Source of the DNA: Hevea brasiliensis
Lineage: Eukaryota; Streptophyta; Magnoliopsida; Malpighiales; Euphorbiaceae
Length of the DNA stretch: 64,000 nt
Direction: 5' to 3'
NCBI RefSeq assembly: GCF_030052815.1
Contig: NW_026614806.1
Coordinates: 2,943,953 to 3,007,952 of the forward strand
The translations under genes were made by a program, and so were the position numbers. The notes under the pieces were generated by a model. The model had not been told where the DNA came from. It made no database searches and saw only the letters and a list, made by a program, of their open reading frames with translations. Below, piece after piece: positions 36,651-46,749 of the stretch (its first letter is position 1; every line of letters starts with the position of its first letter).

Positions 36651-37436
36651 ATATGACATATTATATATAAACAAACAAATAAAAACTATTTAAAGAAAAA
36701 AAATAATTTATAATTAAATATTATTTAATTGAAAAAGGTAGAAAATATTCAAATTCAATTTTTATAACAGTAAAATATTTCCTATTTACTTGGCCGTTTC
36801 AATTCAATTGTCATAAGTTGGCCATAATGATAATAATAATAAGCATTAATTAATCTTAGAAAAGTGAAATAAAAAAAATATTAAATTATTAATATAAAAA
36901 ATAATACATACTAATTATAAATAAGTCAAATCTCTATATTTTATTTTTATAACTTTTTATATAAACTATACTTTGTCTCTCAAATTTTTTAATAAAAATT
37001 TTATAATAAAAATATTTATTAAAGATGTGAAACAATTTAATGTTGATTAAATTATATGATCGTTTATGAGATTATAAATTAATAGTCAATTTTTTTTAAA
37101 CTAATGGCCATCAATGACTTCTTCTTCTTCTTCTTATTATTATTATTATTATGGATAACATGTAGCAAATAATATTTTTACATAAATAAATTTATAAAAA
37201 AATATAAATAATTTTTAAATATTATATTTAATTACAAAATGTCTTAATTTTTAAAAATTAAATTTTAAAGAAAATAATAATTTAAATAATAAATGATAAG
37301 GTAGTATTGTAAATAATAATAATAATTAAAACAGAAATAAAAATTAAATAATAATGAGTATAAATAAGAATATTTGATTGATCATGAGATGATAAATTAA
37401 TGATCAATTTTCTTTAAACTAATGGCCATCAATGAC

Positions 37437-37533
<97 letters not shown>

Positions 37534-38030
37534 CTTTTAAATTATTTATTATTATTATTATGAAGGGTAACATGTGACAAATAATATTTTTGTATAAATA
37601 AATTTTAAAAAAATAATATAAATAAATTTTAAATATTACATTTAATAATAAGAGGTCTCAATTTTTTAAAATCAAATTTTAATGACAATAATAATTTAAA
37701 TTATAAATGTTAAGACTATTATAAACAATAATGATAATTAAAAGAGAAATAAAAAAATTAACTAATAATTAGTATTTATAAAATGATTAAATAATTTTTA
37801 GATATTGCATTTAATTACAAAAGGTCTTAATTTTTATAAATTAAATTTAAAAAAAAATAATAATTTAAATCATAAATATTAAGGTAGTATTGTAAATAAT
37901 AATGATAATTAAAAAATAAATAAAAAAACTAAATAATAATTAGTATAAAAGAGAGTATTTATGAAAGGTGACACGTTGTAAACTTTTTAAAGAAAGTACC
38001 GCGTGTCATCTTCTTGGAAATACTTCTTTG
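36651..38030 (-). mobile_element. Host Helitron remnant, right part, copy 1
   Basis: It resumes the Helitron interrupted by the 29409-36650 insertion; only 29381-29408 of its left part survives in copy 1. 36655-37060 parallels 30600-31058, and 37060-37990 parallels 31060-32040 with the same order of array units and the same GTGACAC...GTAAACTTTTTAAAG end word. Copy 2 keeps only about 63458-63749. The right limit is uncertain. Confidence 0.45.
37438..37532. repeat. (TTA)n microsatellite
   Basis: About 31 repeats, preceded by AATGACTTA and followed by a second short TTA run at about 37548-37561. Confidence 0.95.
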
Positions 38031-38046
38031 CTTAGAAAAATCAACA

Positions 38047-38108
38047 CTGTGTTTTTTTTAAAGGACAATCAAAACTGTGTTTTTTTTAAAGGACAATCAA
38101 AACTGTCT
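38047..38108. repeat. 28-bp tandem repeat
   Basis: The unit (CTGTG, a T run, AAAGGACAATCAAAA) begins at 38047, 38075 and, cut short, 38103. Reading it as part of a 62-codon frame at 37968-38156 gives a repetitive peptide with no family resemblance. Confidence 0.8.
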
Positions 38109-38699
38109 AATGGTATATTTTTAAACACATTTACTGCAATTAAATTTAGTATTTAATTGCTAATTATTTGCCAACCTAAAATATTTAATTTTATAATTCA
38201 ACGAATATTATCATAACTCTCTAGTTATTGCCATAACTAAAAATTTAATTTCTTCCAAAATATTTGCTCCAAATTAGAACAAACTATCAGGGGATATTTA
38301 AATTTTTATGAGAAATTAATAATTGAATTTTTTTTAAAACACGCCTAATTATTAAATGTAATATATCTATTAATTTTTATTTTTTTTAAAAAAGGGAAAT
38401 GTCAACATTTTTTTTTCTGTATTTCCTAAACAATTGTTAGTATTTACCCAAAAAGTTTAATATTTCATTAAATCATAAAAAATTAAGAATTATGTATTAT
38501 TATTATTATTATTATTAACAAAAAAATAATTTATGGCCATAAAAAAAATTTATGGCTATTAAGGTCACTGATTTGAGAGCAACTGCCAACTTATTTGACT
38601 AGCGTTTTAGAGTTTTAATATTTTAAATAGCCACATTAAAATCTTTCAATTAAAGAATAACATTTTTTTTAATTAAAAATGATTTAATGGCTTAATTAA

Positions 38700-38870
38700 A
38701 TCAGATATGAATTTTCTCTTTCTCTTTGTCTATAAATAGTTGATACTTCTTATCATTTGACACACACTAAACTTTTTTCTTCTCACCAAACATTTTATCT
38801 TCATCTAATTACTCTTAAATCCTTTTTTAATTTGCTCTATTATTTATTATTACTTCTTTCAAGAGTTATA
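38700..38870 (+). promoter_or_regulatory. Promoter-like TATA region without a gene
   Basis: CTATAAATAG at 38730-38739 fits the plant TATA consensus well. It follows a pyrimidine-rich stretch (TTTTCTCTTTCTCTTTG) and precedes, at about +30, a C/A-rich ACACACACTAAAC and a CT-rich leader with TTCTTCTCACCAAAC. This is the layout of a Pol II start. No open frame follows: downstream is T-rich sequence with stops in all frames. It may be an orphan promoter of a lost gene or of a retroelement. Copy 2 lacks it, because the jump from 63749 to 63761 removes this segment. Confidence 0.35.
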
Positions 38871-38935
38871 AGTCTCGATTCATAAATCTTATTATTTTTA
38901 ATTTTTTTTATTTTTCTCACTATATTAAACACAGT

Positions 38936-39113
38936 ACAATTAAAATAATTTTTTTTGTAAAAAAAATAGTTGAATTGACATAAATTATAAACTCACCCAA
39001 ATACACATTTACACTCTTTTTTATAGTTAAAGTTGCAAGTCTTCACTATAAGGGGTTAGCAATCATTTTTTTTTTCATTTCCTTTTTATTTGCTTTTTTG
39101 CATTGGATTATTT
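38936..39113. other. Last shared block before the window ends in copy 2
   Basis: The words AAACTCACCCAAATACACAT, TTATAGTTAAAGTTGCAAG and CACTATAAGG recur at 63761-64000 almost unchanged. Copy 2 carries about 71 extra bases (63826-63896). The composition is less extreme than the background and suggests a former leader or intron, but no coding frame adjoins. Confidence 0.6.
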
Positions 39114-39301
39114 TCCTATGTCATTAAATTATTATTAATTAAAAAAAATGTTATTCTTTAATTAAAAAAATTTTAACGTTACTATTTAAAATATTAAAAT
39201 TCTAAAACATTAGCAATAAATTTTAACCAAATAAATTAGTAATTGCTCTCGGCCATAAGTTTTTTTTTTCTTTTTAATGGTCATAAGTTATTCTTTGTTT
39301 A

Positions 39302-39303
39302 TT

Positions 39304-39357
<54 letters not shown>
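39302..39357. repeat. (AAT)n(ATT)n palindromic microsatellite
   Basis: Eight or so AAT repeats switch directly into about ten ATT repeats near 39328, so the two halves are reverse complements and can form a hairpin or cruciform with no loop. Confidence 0.9.
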
Positions 39358-39500
39358 TTATTTTAAAATAATAAAAATAAAATAATATTAAAGTAGATTA
39401 AAAGTTATTAAATATATAAAATGGAGAGAGAAAACTTTTAAGTATTGATTTTACTGTAAAAAATTAGTGAACATGATAATGTGTGATGACTATATTTAGT

Positions 39501-39510
39501 AATTATATAA
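39501..39510. repeat. Target-site duplication AATTATATAA, left
   Basis: Ten bases repeated exactly at 40315-40324. Nine or ten bases can be assigned to the duplication because an A is shared at the edge. Confidence 0.85.
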
Positions 39511-40314
39511 GGAATAAGGTTCAATTTGCCCCCTGTACTTATTGGGAAGGTTCAATTTAGCCCATTTTTAACTTTTGATCCAATTTAACCCATAAGTTTT
39601 GATTTATGCTCAAATTAGCTCAATTAACAAAATGCGTAATTATTTAATTATTTAATTATTTTTTAATATTAAAATATTATTTTTATATTGTATAATTAAT
39701 TAATTAATAAAAATAAAAATATTATTTTTATATTGTATAATTAATTAATTAATAAAAATAAAAATATTATTTTTATTATTCAATATTATTAATTAAACTG
39801 AAAATATAAAAAAAATATTTTTATATTTTCATATAATTAATTAAAATTAAAAATTATTACTATTCCAATTAATAATATTGAATAATAAAAATAATATTTT
39901 TATTTAATTAATTATACAATATAAAAAATAATATTTTAATATTAAAAATAATTAAATATTAAATAATTTATTTAAATAAATTATTTGATATATAAACAAA
40001 TTAATTAATTAATTATACAATATAAAAAATATTATTTTAATATTAACAAAAGTCATTTTTTAATATTATTTAAACAAAATAATTAAATATTTTAAAAATG
40101 ATATTAAAATATTATTTTTATATTGTATAATTTGTATAATTAAAATATTAAATAAATTATTTTTATATTATATTTTAATATTAAAAAATGATATTTTTGT
40201 TAATTAGGCTAATTTGAGCATAAATCAAAACTTATAGGTTAAATTGGACCAAAAGTTAAAAATGGACTAAATTGAACCACTCCAATAAGTACAGGGTAAA
40301 TTGAACCTTATTCC
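39511..40314. mobile_element. Fold-back Mutator-like (MULE) MITE
   Basis: 804 bp with inverted ends of about 122 bp: GGAATAAGGTTCAATTT at the left is matched by AAATTGAACCTTATTCC at the right, and pairing continues with few mismatches to about 39632 and 40194. The middle is AT-only and also largely self-complementary, so nearly the whole element can fold. The 9-10-bp target duplication is typical of Mutator-like transposons, and long inverted ends with no coding sequence are typical of their non-autonomous forms. It was moved, if at all, by a transposase encoded elsewhere. The exact flanking repeats suggest a fairly recent insertion. Confidence 0.85.
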
Positions 40315-40324
40315 AATTATATAA
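40315..40324. repeat. Target-site duplication AATTATATAA, right
   Basis: Matches 39501-39510. Confidence 0.85.
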
Positions 40325-41100
40325 ATGCATAAAAAATTTAATGTTGACTTTTCTATTTAAAAAAAATAAATAAAAAATGCATTGGCATTACATTTAATAA
40401 TTAAACATATTTAAAAGAAAATTTAATTATTAATTTCTCACAAAAATTCAAATATCTGTTTGGTTCTAATTTGAAGTAGAAATTTTAAAGAAAATTAAAC
40501 TTTTAGTTGTGATAATAATTAGATAGTTATGATAATATTCATTAAATTTTTAAACTAAACGTCTTTGATTGATAAATTATCAGCAATTAAATATTGCAAT
40601 AAATGTGTTTAAAATATTTTATTAAATAATTTTGATTTTTCTCTTGATTTTACTGCCATTAACATTTTCAAATTAAAAATTAGAAAACCTCATAATGAAT
40701 GATAATTATATTTAGTAATTAATACTTTTCTATTATTTAAATTTGAATGATCAAATTAATTAAGGATTGTATTTAGAAAATTAAATTTTATAATAATTGT
40801 AGGATTATAAATTATTAAATTAAAATTAAATTAATTTTTTATTAATTAAAATGTATTCCTTTCACACTTTCAAATTAAATCATGTCAACGAAAAAAAGGT
40901 TTATGAATTTTTTTCCTTTTTAGGAAATTAGGATTCCACTCATTAAAATTTATTTTCTTTTTAGTTTGGAAATTTTCTTATAAGGTAAATTTTTTTCTTC
41001 ATATTAAAAATATCATTATTTAGAAATTAAAATTTTATAAAAATTTAATTCAATTAATTTCTTTTTATCAATTCTCATATTTAATCGAATCTCTCATTTA
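40325..41100. other. AT-rich intergenic sequence, nothing recognised
   Basis: The composition is AT-rich but without the GGCCCAAT-type background words. 40380-40640 partly mirrors 38110-38330 in reverse orientation (TTTAATTATTAATTTCTCA with AATATTTGCTCCAAATTAG-like partners), so the MULE may sit inside an older inverted repeat. No gene is visible. Confidence 0.45.
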
Positions 41101-41265
41101 TCAAGCACAGTTTCTTCATATTTCCTCGTCATGGCTAGTAGCTAATGGTCCCTCTTACGAGTTTCTCTGCTAGATAACTTCCACGGATTTCTTAGCTAAA
41201 TATTAATTCTATTTCAACACTTGCATACATGAAGGTACTACTTTCTTTCTCTCCAAAATTGACAA

Positions 41266-41536
41266 ATGAGAATGGCAAAATTTATTCTTTTGGGGGAATT
41301 CACAGTGCTAGTTAATCTCAGGAATACCTTATTTATCTCGAGAGCAGGAAGAGGAAGCATAAAGAAGCTTGAACTTGCGATATGAGGAAAATGGGTTATT
41401 AGATAATATGAATGAAGTTATATGCATGCCATTGGCTAGTGTAATCGATGTTCTTTTTAGTGAAAGAATGAAGAATAGATTGCATGAATGGCTTGATGGG
41501 TTATTTAGGAATGGAAATGGGGGGTCTCAGTTATAG
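41266..41536 (+). pseudogene. Broken protein-coding relic of unknown family
   Basis: This is the only stretch with coding-like composition. One frame starts at ATG 41266 and runs 39 codons to TGA at 41383 (start MRMAKFILLGEF). A second frame, shifted, is open from 41363 for 57 codons to TAG at 41534 and contains FSERMKNRLHEWLDGL, which looks like a real amphipathic helix. The two overlap by about 20 bases, as a frameshift in one former exon would leave. There is no in-frame start for the second part and no promoter. I do not recognise the family. It could be the last exon of a lost gene or a gene piece carried by a transposon. Confidence 0.4.
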
Positions 41537-41764
41537 GGGACATCAAATTACTCTAGACAATAGTTCTAAACTATTTTCTATAATATGCAGTAGCTCTTTG
41601 TCTAAATGGTTTCACTTCTTTTCAGCTCAAGTTAATTCATTTGCTAATATGCTGCTTTGAATTATTTTGTTTCAAATATGTTTCAAATTAATAAATTGAT
41701 AGGTGTAAATGGCCATGATGATTCTGTTACAATTAATAAAAGTGAATAGGCTCTGTTTCAAATT

Positions 41765-43320
41765 GTACCTCATTTAGCCTAATTAAATAAAAAAATTAAT
41801 GAGTCTATATTTTAATTTTTTTAAAAAAATAGTTTTTATTAACCTAATAAAATTGAAAAATTAATAGCCAATATTTAAAAAAAAATTTAGTAATTTTTAT
41901 CTAAAGAATGTTTCATTAATTTCTAATTAATGGCCCAACCCATTGTTATTTAACGGAAAATGTTAGTTAACAAGTATTAAAAACCTCACAATGAGTGAAT
42001 TAAATTGACTTAATTCTTTTAAATTAAGATTAGATCTAACTATAAAATTGAAAAAGAATTAAATTGTAAACAAGATACATAAACTTTAAAATTATATTCA
42101 ATTTAAAATTATTCTAAATTTAGTCTTCAATTGATATAAATTTAATGGGCTAATAAAACTTTTATTTATGTACTTACTTACAATCACTTAATTTAGATTA
42201 ATTGGGCCATATTAGGTCTATTGGCCCAATAAAACCAAAAACTTTTGGGCTATACTTAAAAATAATTTTAACTTTGGTAATATATTATAACATATATAGG
42301 GCAATGATAGATATAATAACTTGACCTATGTATTTTATGTATCTTGCTCACAATTTAACTAAGGTATATTTAAAAATTAAAATGTGATCAATATTGATGT
42401 CATTGTGAACAAGGTATATTTAAAAATTAAAATATGGTTTGGTGTTATATGGATTATAACATTTAGATATATGGGTTTATAATTTACCCAATGTTATAAT
42501 CAAAAATATATTTAATTACATAATTTAATTCACTCAGGAAGGTCCAATTAATGTAATAAATTGAAAGCTTTTAATAATTAACAAAATTAGGGTTGTTTAG
42601 CGTATATTATTAAAAATAACAGATTCTTGTAATATGACTAAATCTAAATGTGAAAATAAAAAATTAGTACAGCCCCCCAAAAAAAAGAATATCTAAATAA
42701 AAATTAATGAGCTCATATTCTAATAATCGGCATAAATTTTAATTTATCCACTAGGTACATGCACTAATTTTTTATTATTAATAAAAATTTATTGGGCTCA
42801 AAATAAATTTACTTAAAAATAAATTTAAAATTTATTAGGGGCTAATTTTTATTAATTGAAAAAATTAGTGACCCATGTTTTTATTTTTATTGAAGATTAA
42901 TATTTTTAATATTAATTTAAATTTAATAAAAAAATGTTATTTAATGATAATATTTAATTGGGCCACGTATAGCTATTCATAATCAACCTTTGATTATTAA
43001 CTATCAAAAATAAATAAGTGATAGCCCCCATGATTTTTTAATTGAATTAATGATATTAATTCAGAATCTAATATGTCTAACATAAAATATTCAAATTGTC
43101 AATTATTTAACCTTATTCATGTGATTAATGGTATTGCTCATTTTAAAATAATTTAGTTTAATTTATTGGCCACTTTAAATTAATCTTATTTTTTACTTAA
43201 AAATAAATTAAAAAATATAAATTATAATTAGTATTCTAACTTTTATTGATCTAATATTATTAGCCAATTTTTGTGATATTAGGTCAATAAAAGTTAGAGT
43301 ACTAATTTTTTTTTTTATTG
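41765..43320. other. AT-rich background in the intervening segment
   Basis: Background words return: GCCTAATTAAATAAAAAA at about 41777, a forward ACAAGATACATAAAC at about 42065, and reverse words at 42161-42187 and 42318-42358. No gene or TE end is visible. Confidence 0.6.
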
Positions 43321-43561
43321 GTAACACACACATATAAATATAAAATACTCTAAATTTATATTTATATTATATATAAATGTGGGAATAGGGGAGAACATTT
43401 GCATTGCCAAAAATGCCCTCTATTCTTCAAATTAATTATAATTATATTTTTATTATTTAAATTAATTTGAATGATTGAAAAAATTTAAAATTTTTAGTCC
43501 TACTTATATTATAACTTCAATTAAATATAAAATTTTATAAGAAGTAATTAATTAAAATAAG

Positions 43562-43564
<3 letters not shown>

Positions 43565-43622
<58 letters not shown>
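43565..43622. repeat. (TA)n microsatellite
   Basis: About 29 AT dinucleotides at the inner edge of the left arm. Confidence 0.95.
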
Positions 43623-43624
<2 letters not shown>

Positions 43625-44389
43625 AATTTCCAAAAACAGCTTTATATAAATGTATAAAAGGGGAAGACAACAGGATTTCCCAAGATACCCTTCATGATTT
43701 ATATTATTTATAATTATCTTATTTTTTTATTATTTAAATTAATTTTAGAAACTATCCTATTAATAAATATAATAGTATTTAAATAAGACTTATAAATTCA
43801 ATTTTAATTAGAACTAACTTATCTAGATAATTTAATTGGTTATTAATTAATTTTTTTTTTGGACTTATTAAGGATGGATGATGAATGATTAATTTTAATT
43901 GGTCATTAAAAAATTAATAAATGTTGAGTAAAATATGAATAGAAAATTATTAGTTATAAAATATTTATTGCATTAGGATTCTAAATAGATTATAATAATT
44001 TTTATTAAAATTATGAAAAAATAAGTATGAAAATGCAGGTGGAGGACATACAAAATGACTAAAAAAATATTACAAATTAAATACACTTATAAAATATGAA
44101 ATTATAATAAAATATAATTAAGTTATGCATTTTAATTATATAAATGTCAGCATTAAAAAGTAAAGAAATCCTATCATAAGTTAACATCTTAATTTAATTA
44201 GACAAGTAATTTTAATCCAAATAAAATTATATTTACTAATAAATTTTGTCAATTAAATTTATATTTATTAGGTTAGATATATTGAAATTTTTTGAAATTA
44301 ATATATATAACTTTAATTATTTATGTTAATTATGATAAACACAAAATTCAATGTCAAAATATATTATTGAGCTAAAAAACTTAAAAAAA

Positions 44390-44990
44390 AAATCAACCAT
44401 TATAATTTTAATTTACTTTTATAATTATTTATTTATTTTAATTTTATAATTATTAATTTAATTTATTTAATAAAATTCAATAAATATTATTAGACTTCTA
44501 AAATAATATGAGTGGTATTACGAAGGAAGAAGAATAACATGGGTGATATTATGGCAATTTTGGTGAAGAAAAATACCTCTATAATGTGAACCCAACGATA
44601 CTTATAAAAAGAAAAATTCAAACAAAAAAATTTAAAAAAAAACTAATTATTATTGACTTCTAATAAAGCAATATAATGAGATTTTTTAATTTCCTTTTGT
44701 CATGTATTTGGAGCATATTTAATTTTAAAGTACGATATGAGCTAAATTTTTTTTAAAAAAAATTATTATATTTTTAATTCACTTTTATATTTATTTATTT
44801 TAATTTCAATTTTTATAATTATTAAGTTAATTTATTTAATAAAATTCAATAAAAATTATTAGACTTCTAAAATAACATGAGTGATATTATTATGGCAATT
44901 TTGGTGAAAGAAGAATTCTTTTATAAAAAGAAAAATCCAAAAAAAAAAACAAATATCTAATTATTAGTTTGGGAATCTAATTGTTATTGA
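44390..44990. repeat. Two-copy tandem repeat, period about 369
   Basis: TAGACTTCTAAAATAA occurs at 44491 and 44860. Both are preceded by TTATTTAATAAAATTCAATA and followed by an ATGAGTGRTATTA and a GGCAATTTTGGTGAA word. The second copy is shortened downstream. Confidence 0.75.
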
Positions 44991-45606
44991 CTTCTACTAA
45001 AGCAGTTAACATAACTAAAAAAAGCCAATATCCTTAGTATTATTTAATCAAGTTTTAGGGAATAAAAATGGAAAAATGCTTCTATTGGATTCTATTAAAA
45101 ACATGGTTAATATTAATATTGATAAATTTTTTAATTTAAATTAGTTATATATATTTTTTTTCAATTGTAGTGCAAATTAGAGTTAGTTTTCTTTAAAAAG
45201 AAAAAGTAAACATAATAAATTTTATATTTAATTGAATTAAGTATAAGTTGAACTAAGAATTTTAAATTTATACGAATTTTAAAATTAAGAATTTAAAATT
45301 TATATAGACTTTAAAATTATTTAAATAATAAAAATATAATTATATTTAATTGGAAGAATTATGTTAATTCATAATTATATTTGTATCTTATAGTTAAATA
45401 TTACATAATTAGTAAATCGTTAAAAAGTATATTATATGATATAATTATACTATTATATTATATAATATACTTAATTCGAAGTTATATATGTACTTTATAG
45501 TGAAAGAATATATTATTTGAATATAACTAAAAGATATATTATATGTAATACTAATTCAAGTATGATTTTTTAAGGAAATAATTACATAAAATTATTTCAA
45601 GAACCA

Positions 45607-45661
45607 AGAATTGAACCGGAACCGAAAAATTGAAGAACCAAACAAGAACTACACACCCCTA
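45607..45661. mobile_element. Possible hAT-type terminal fragment
   Basis: The sequence ends ACTACACACCCCTA; its reverse complement, TAGGGGTGTGTAGT, resembles the TAGGGGTG-type ends of plant hAT elements. Next to it stand GAACCGGAACCG-type words common in such ends. No partner end was found nearby, so it is probably a truncated piece. Confidence 0.35.
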
Positions 45662-45675
45662 ATAAATAAATAAAT

Positions 45676-45687
45676 AAATAAAATCAA

Positions 45688-45739
<52 letters not shown>

Positions 45740-45751
45740 TTGATTTTATTT
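45676..45751. repeat. Perfect 76-bp palindrome around a (TA)n core
   Basis: AAATAAAATCAATCTAAT at the left is the exact reverse complement of ATTAGATTGATTTTATTT at the right, with 44 bp of AT dinucleotides between them. The two halves (45676-45713, 45714-45751) pair without mismatch. Confidence 0.9.
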
Positions 45752-46749
45752 TTCATTTTTCACTTATTAATTTCTTATTTTAATTAATTACTTTTATAAA
45801 ATTTTATATTTAATTCAAATTATAGTATAAGTAGGAGTAAGAATTTTAGACTAATATGAACTCTAAAATTAAGAATTTTAAATTTATTCAAACATTAAAA
45901 CTAATTTAAATAAGAATTTATTCATATCATTGGGCCAATAAAAAAAAATGTATTCTAGTCTACTAATATTTATTTCTTTTTAATTTTGAAAACTTAGTGG
46001 CCAACATTTTAGTAATAAAAATTAGTTAATGGCCTAGTTAATATACCTAATTAATGGGCCAATTAATGGATATTTTCTTTAAAATCAAATTTATTGAATT
46101 TAAAATGGCCGAATGGGCTGATATTTAAAATCTCAATGAATGGTCAATTAAAATTAGCATTTTATTAAATCTATTAATAGAATAATATTTAGGCATGGGT
46201 TTTATAGTAATAAGAACATATTATACCATTATGGTAGTTTTAAAAGATTGTTTTTTTTATGTGGGTATGTTTTATTAAAATTAAAATTATAATTTAGATA
46301 AGTTTAAAATATTTTTTAAGTAATAAAAATAGCTTAAACTTTAATTTGCTCAGCCAAAATGTAGATATATGGGGCTAATTTATGAACAATATAAAAAATT
46401 TAATTCTAGTCCATAAATTGTTATAATCGTATTGACTATTAAATTAAAATATTATTAGCCCAATTTTGTTAATAAAAGTGAGTTGAAATTAGAATATAGT
46501 AAATTTTTTGGAATATTTGTTGAGCCCATTAAATAAAATTGACCTAAATGTTAATTGAATTCTAAATATGTTATTATTTAATTTAAAATATTATAAAATT
46601 GAATTAATGGTTAAAAAACATAAGGCCATATAATTTTTTTTTTTTAAATTAGAAATTTTATTCAGTAGCATCCTTAAGGAGGACATCTATTTATCTATAT
46701 AAAGCGGTCAAATTTTCCTTAGGCATTAACATGTGGCATAATTTACTAT

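Larger units (their letters stand above)
10073..39113. repeat. Large direct duplication, copy 1
   Basis: Colinear blocks match the second copy starting at 45922: 10073-12572 with 45922-48508; 13692-13855 with 48503-48667; 14602-14730 with 48664-48796; 14731-16652 with 49627-51550; 26165-29380 with 51545-54770; 29381-36943 with 57283-63749; 38936-39113 with 63761-64000. Block edges are estimated by eye. Within blocks only a few bases per hundred differ, plus microsatellite length changes. Segments only in copy 1 are 12573-13691, 13856-14601, 16653-26164 and 36944-38935. If the duplication is tandem its unit is 10073-45921. Confidence 0.85.
43453..45912. mobile_element. 2.4-kb inverted-repeat element next to the duplication joint
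   Basis: The left arm, about 43453-43565 (contains AGTCCTACTTATATTATAAC and AGTAATTAATTAAAATAAG), is matched in reverse by about 45763-45905 (contains CTTATTTTAATTAATTACTT and GTATAAGTAGGAGTAAG). Each arm leads inward into a long TA tract. Inside are a two-copy repeat (44390-44990), a further direct copy of part of the right arm (45222-45330) and a 45-kb-side end of hAT character. No transposase frame or clear target duplication is visible. It ends about ten bases before the second duplication copy starts. Confidence 0.45.

Noticed and set aside
30768..37532. CRISPR-like arrays suggested by regular repeats
   Set aside because: Units are contiguous tandem repeats with no unique spacers and the DNA is eukaryotic in character.
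37968..38156. 62-codon frame with a repeated peptide
   Set aside because: The repeat is a 28-bp DNA duplication with a T run; no start context or homologue.
40325..41100. tRNA or snRNA genes in single-copy parts
   Set aside because: I looked for GGTTCRANNCC-type B boxes and cloverleaf arms and found none. The GAACCGGAACCG at 45613 belongs to the hAT-like end.
43380..43730. Two similar words (AGGGGAGAACATTTGCATTG and GGGGAAGACAACAGGATTTC) as ends of one element
   Set aside because: They are same-strand, imperfect and too diverged to set boundaries; noted only as a weak direct repeat.
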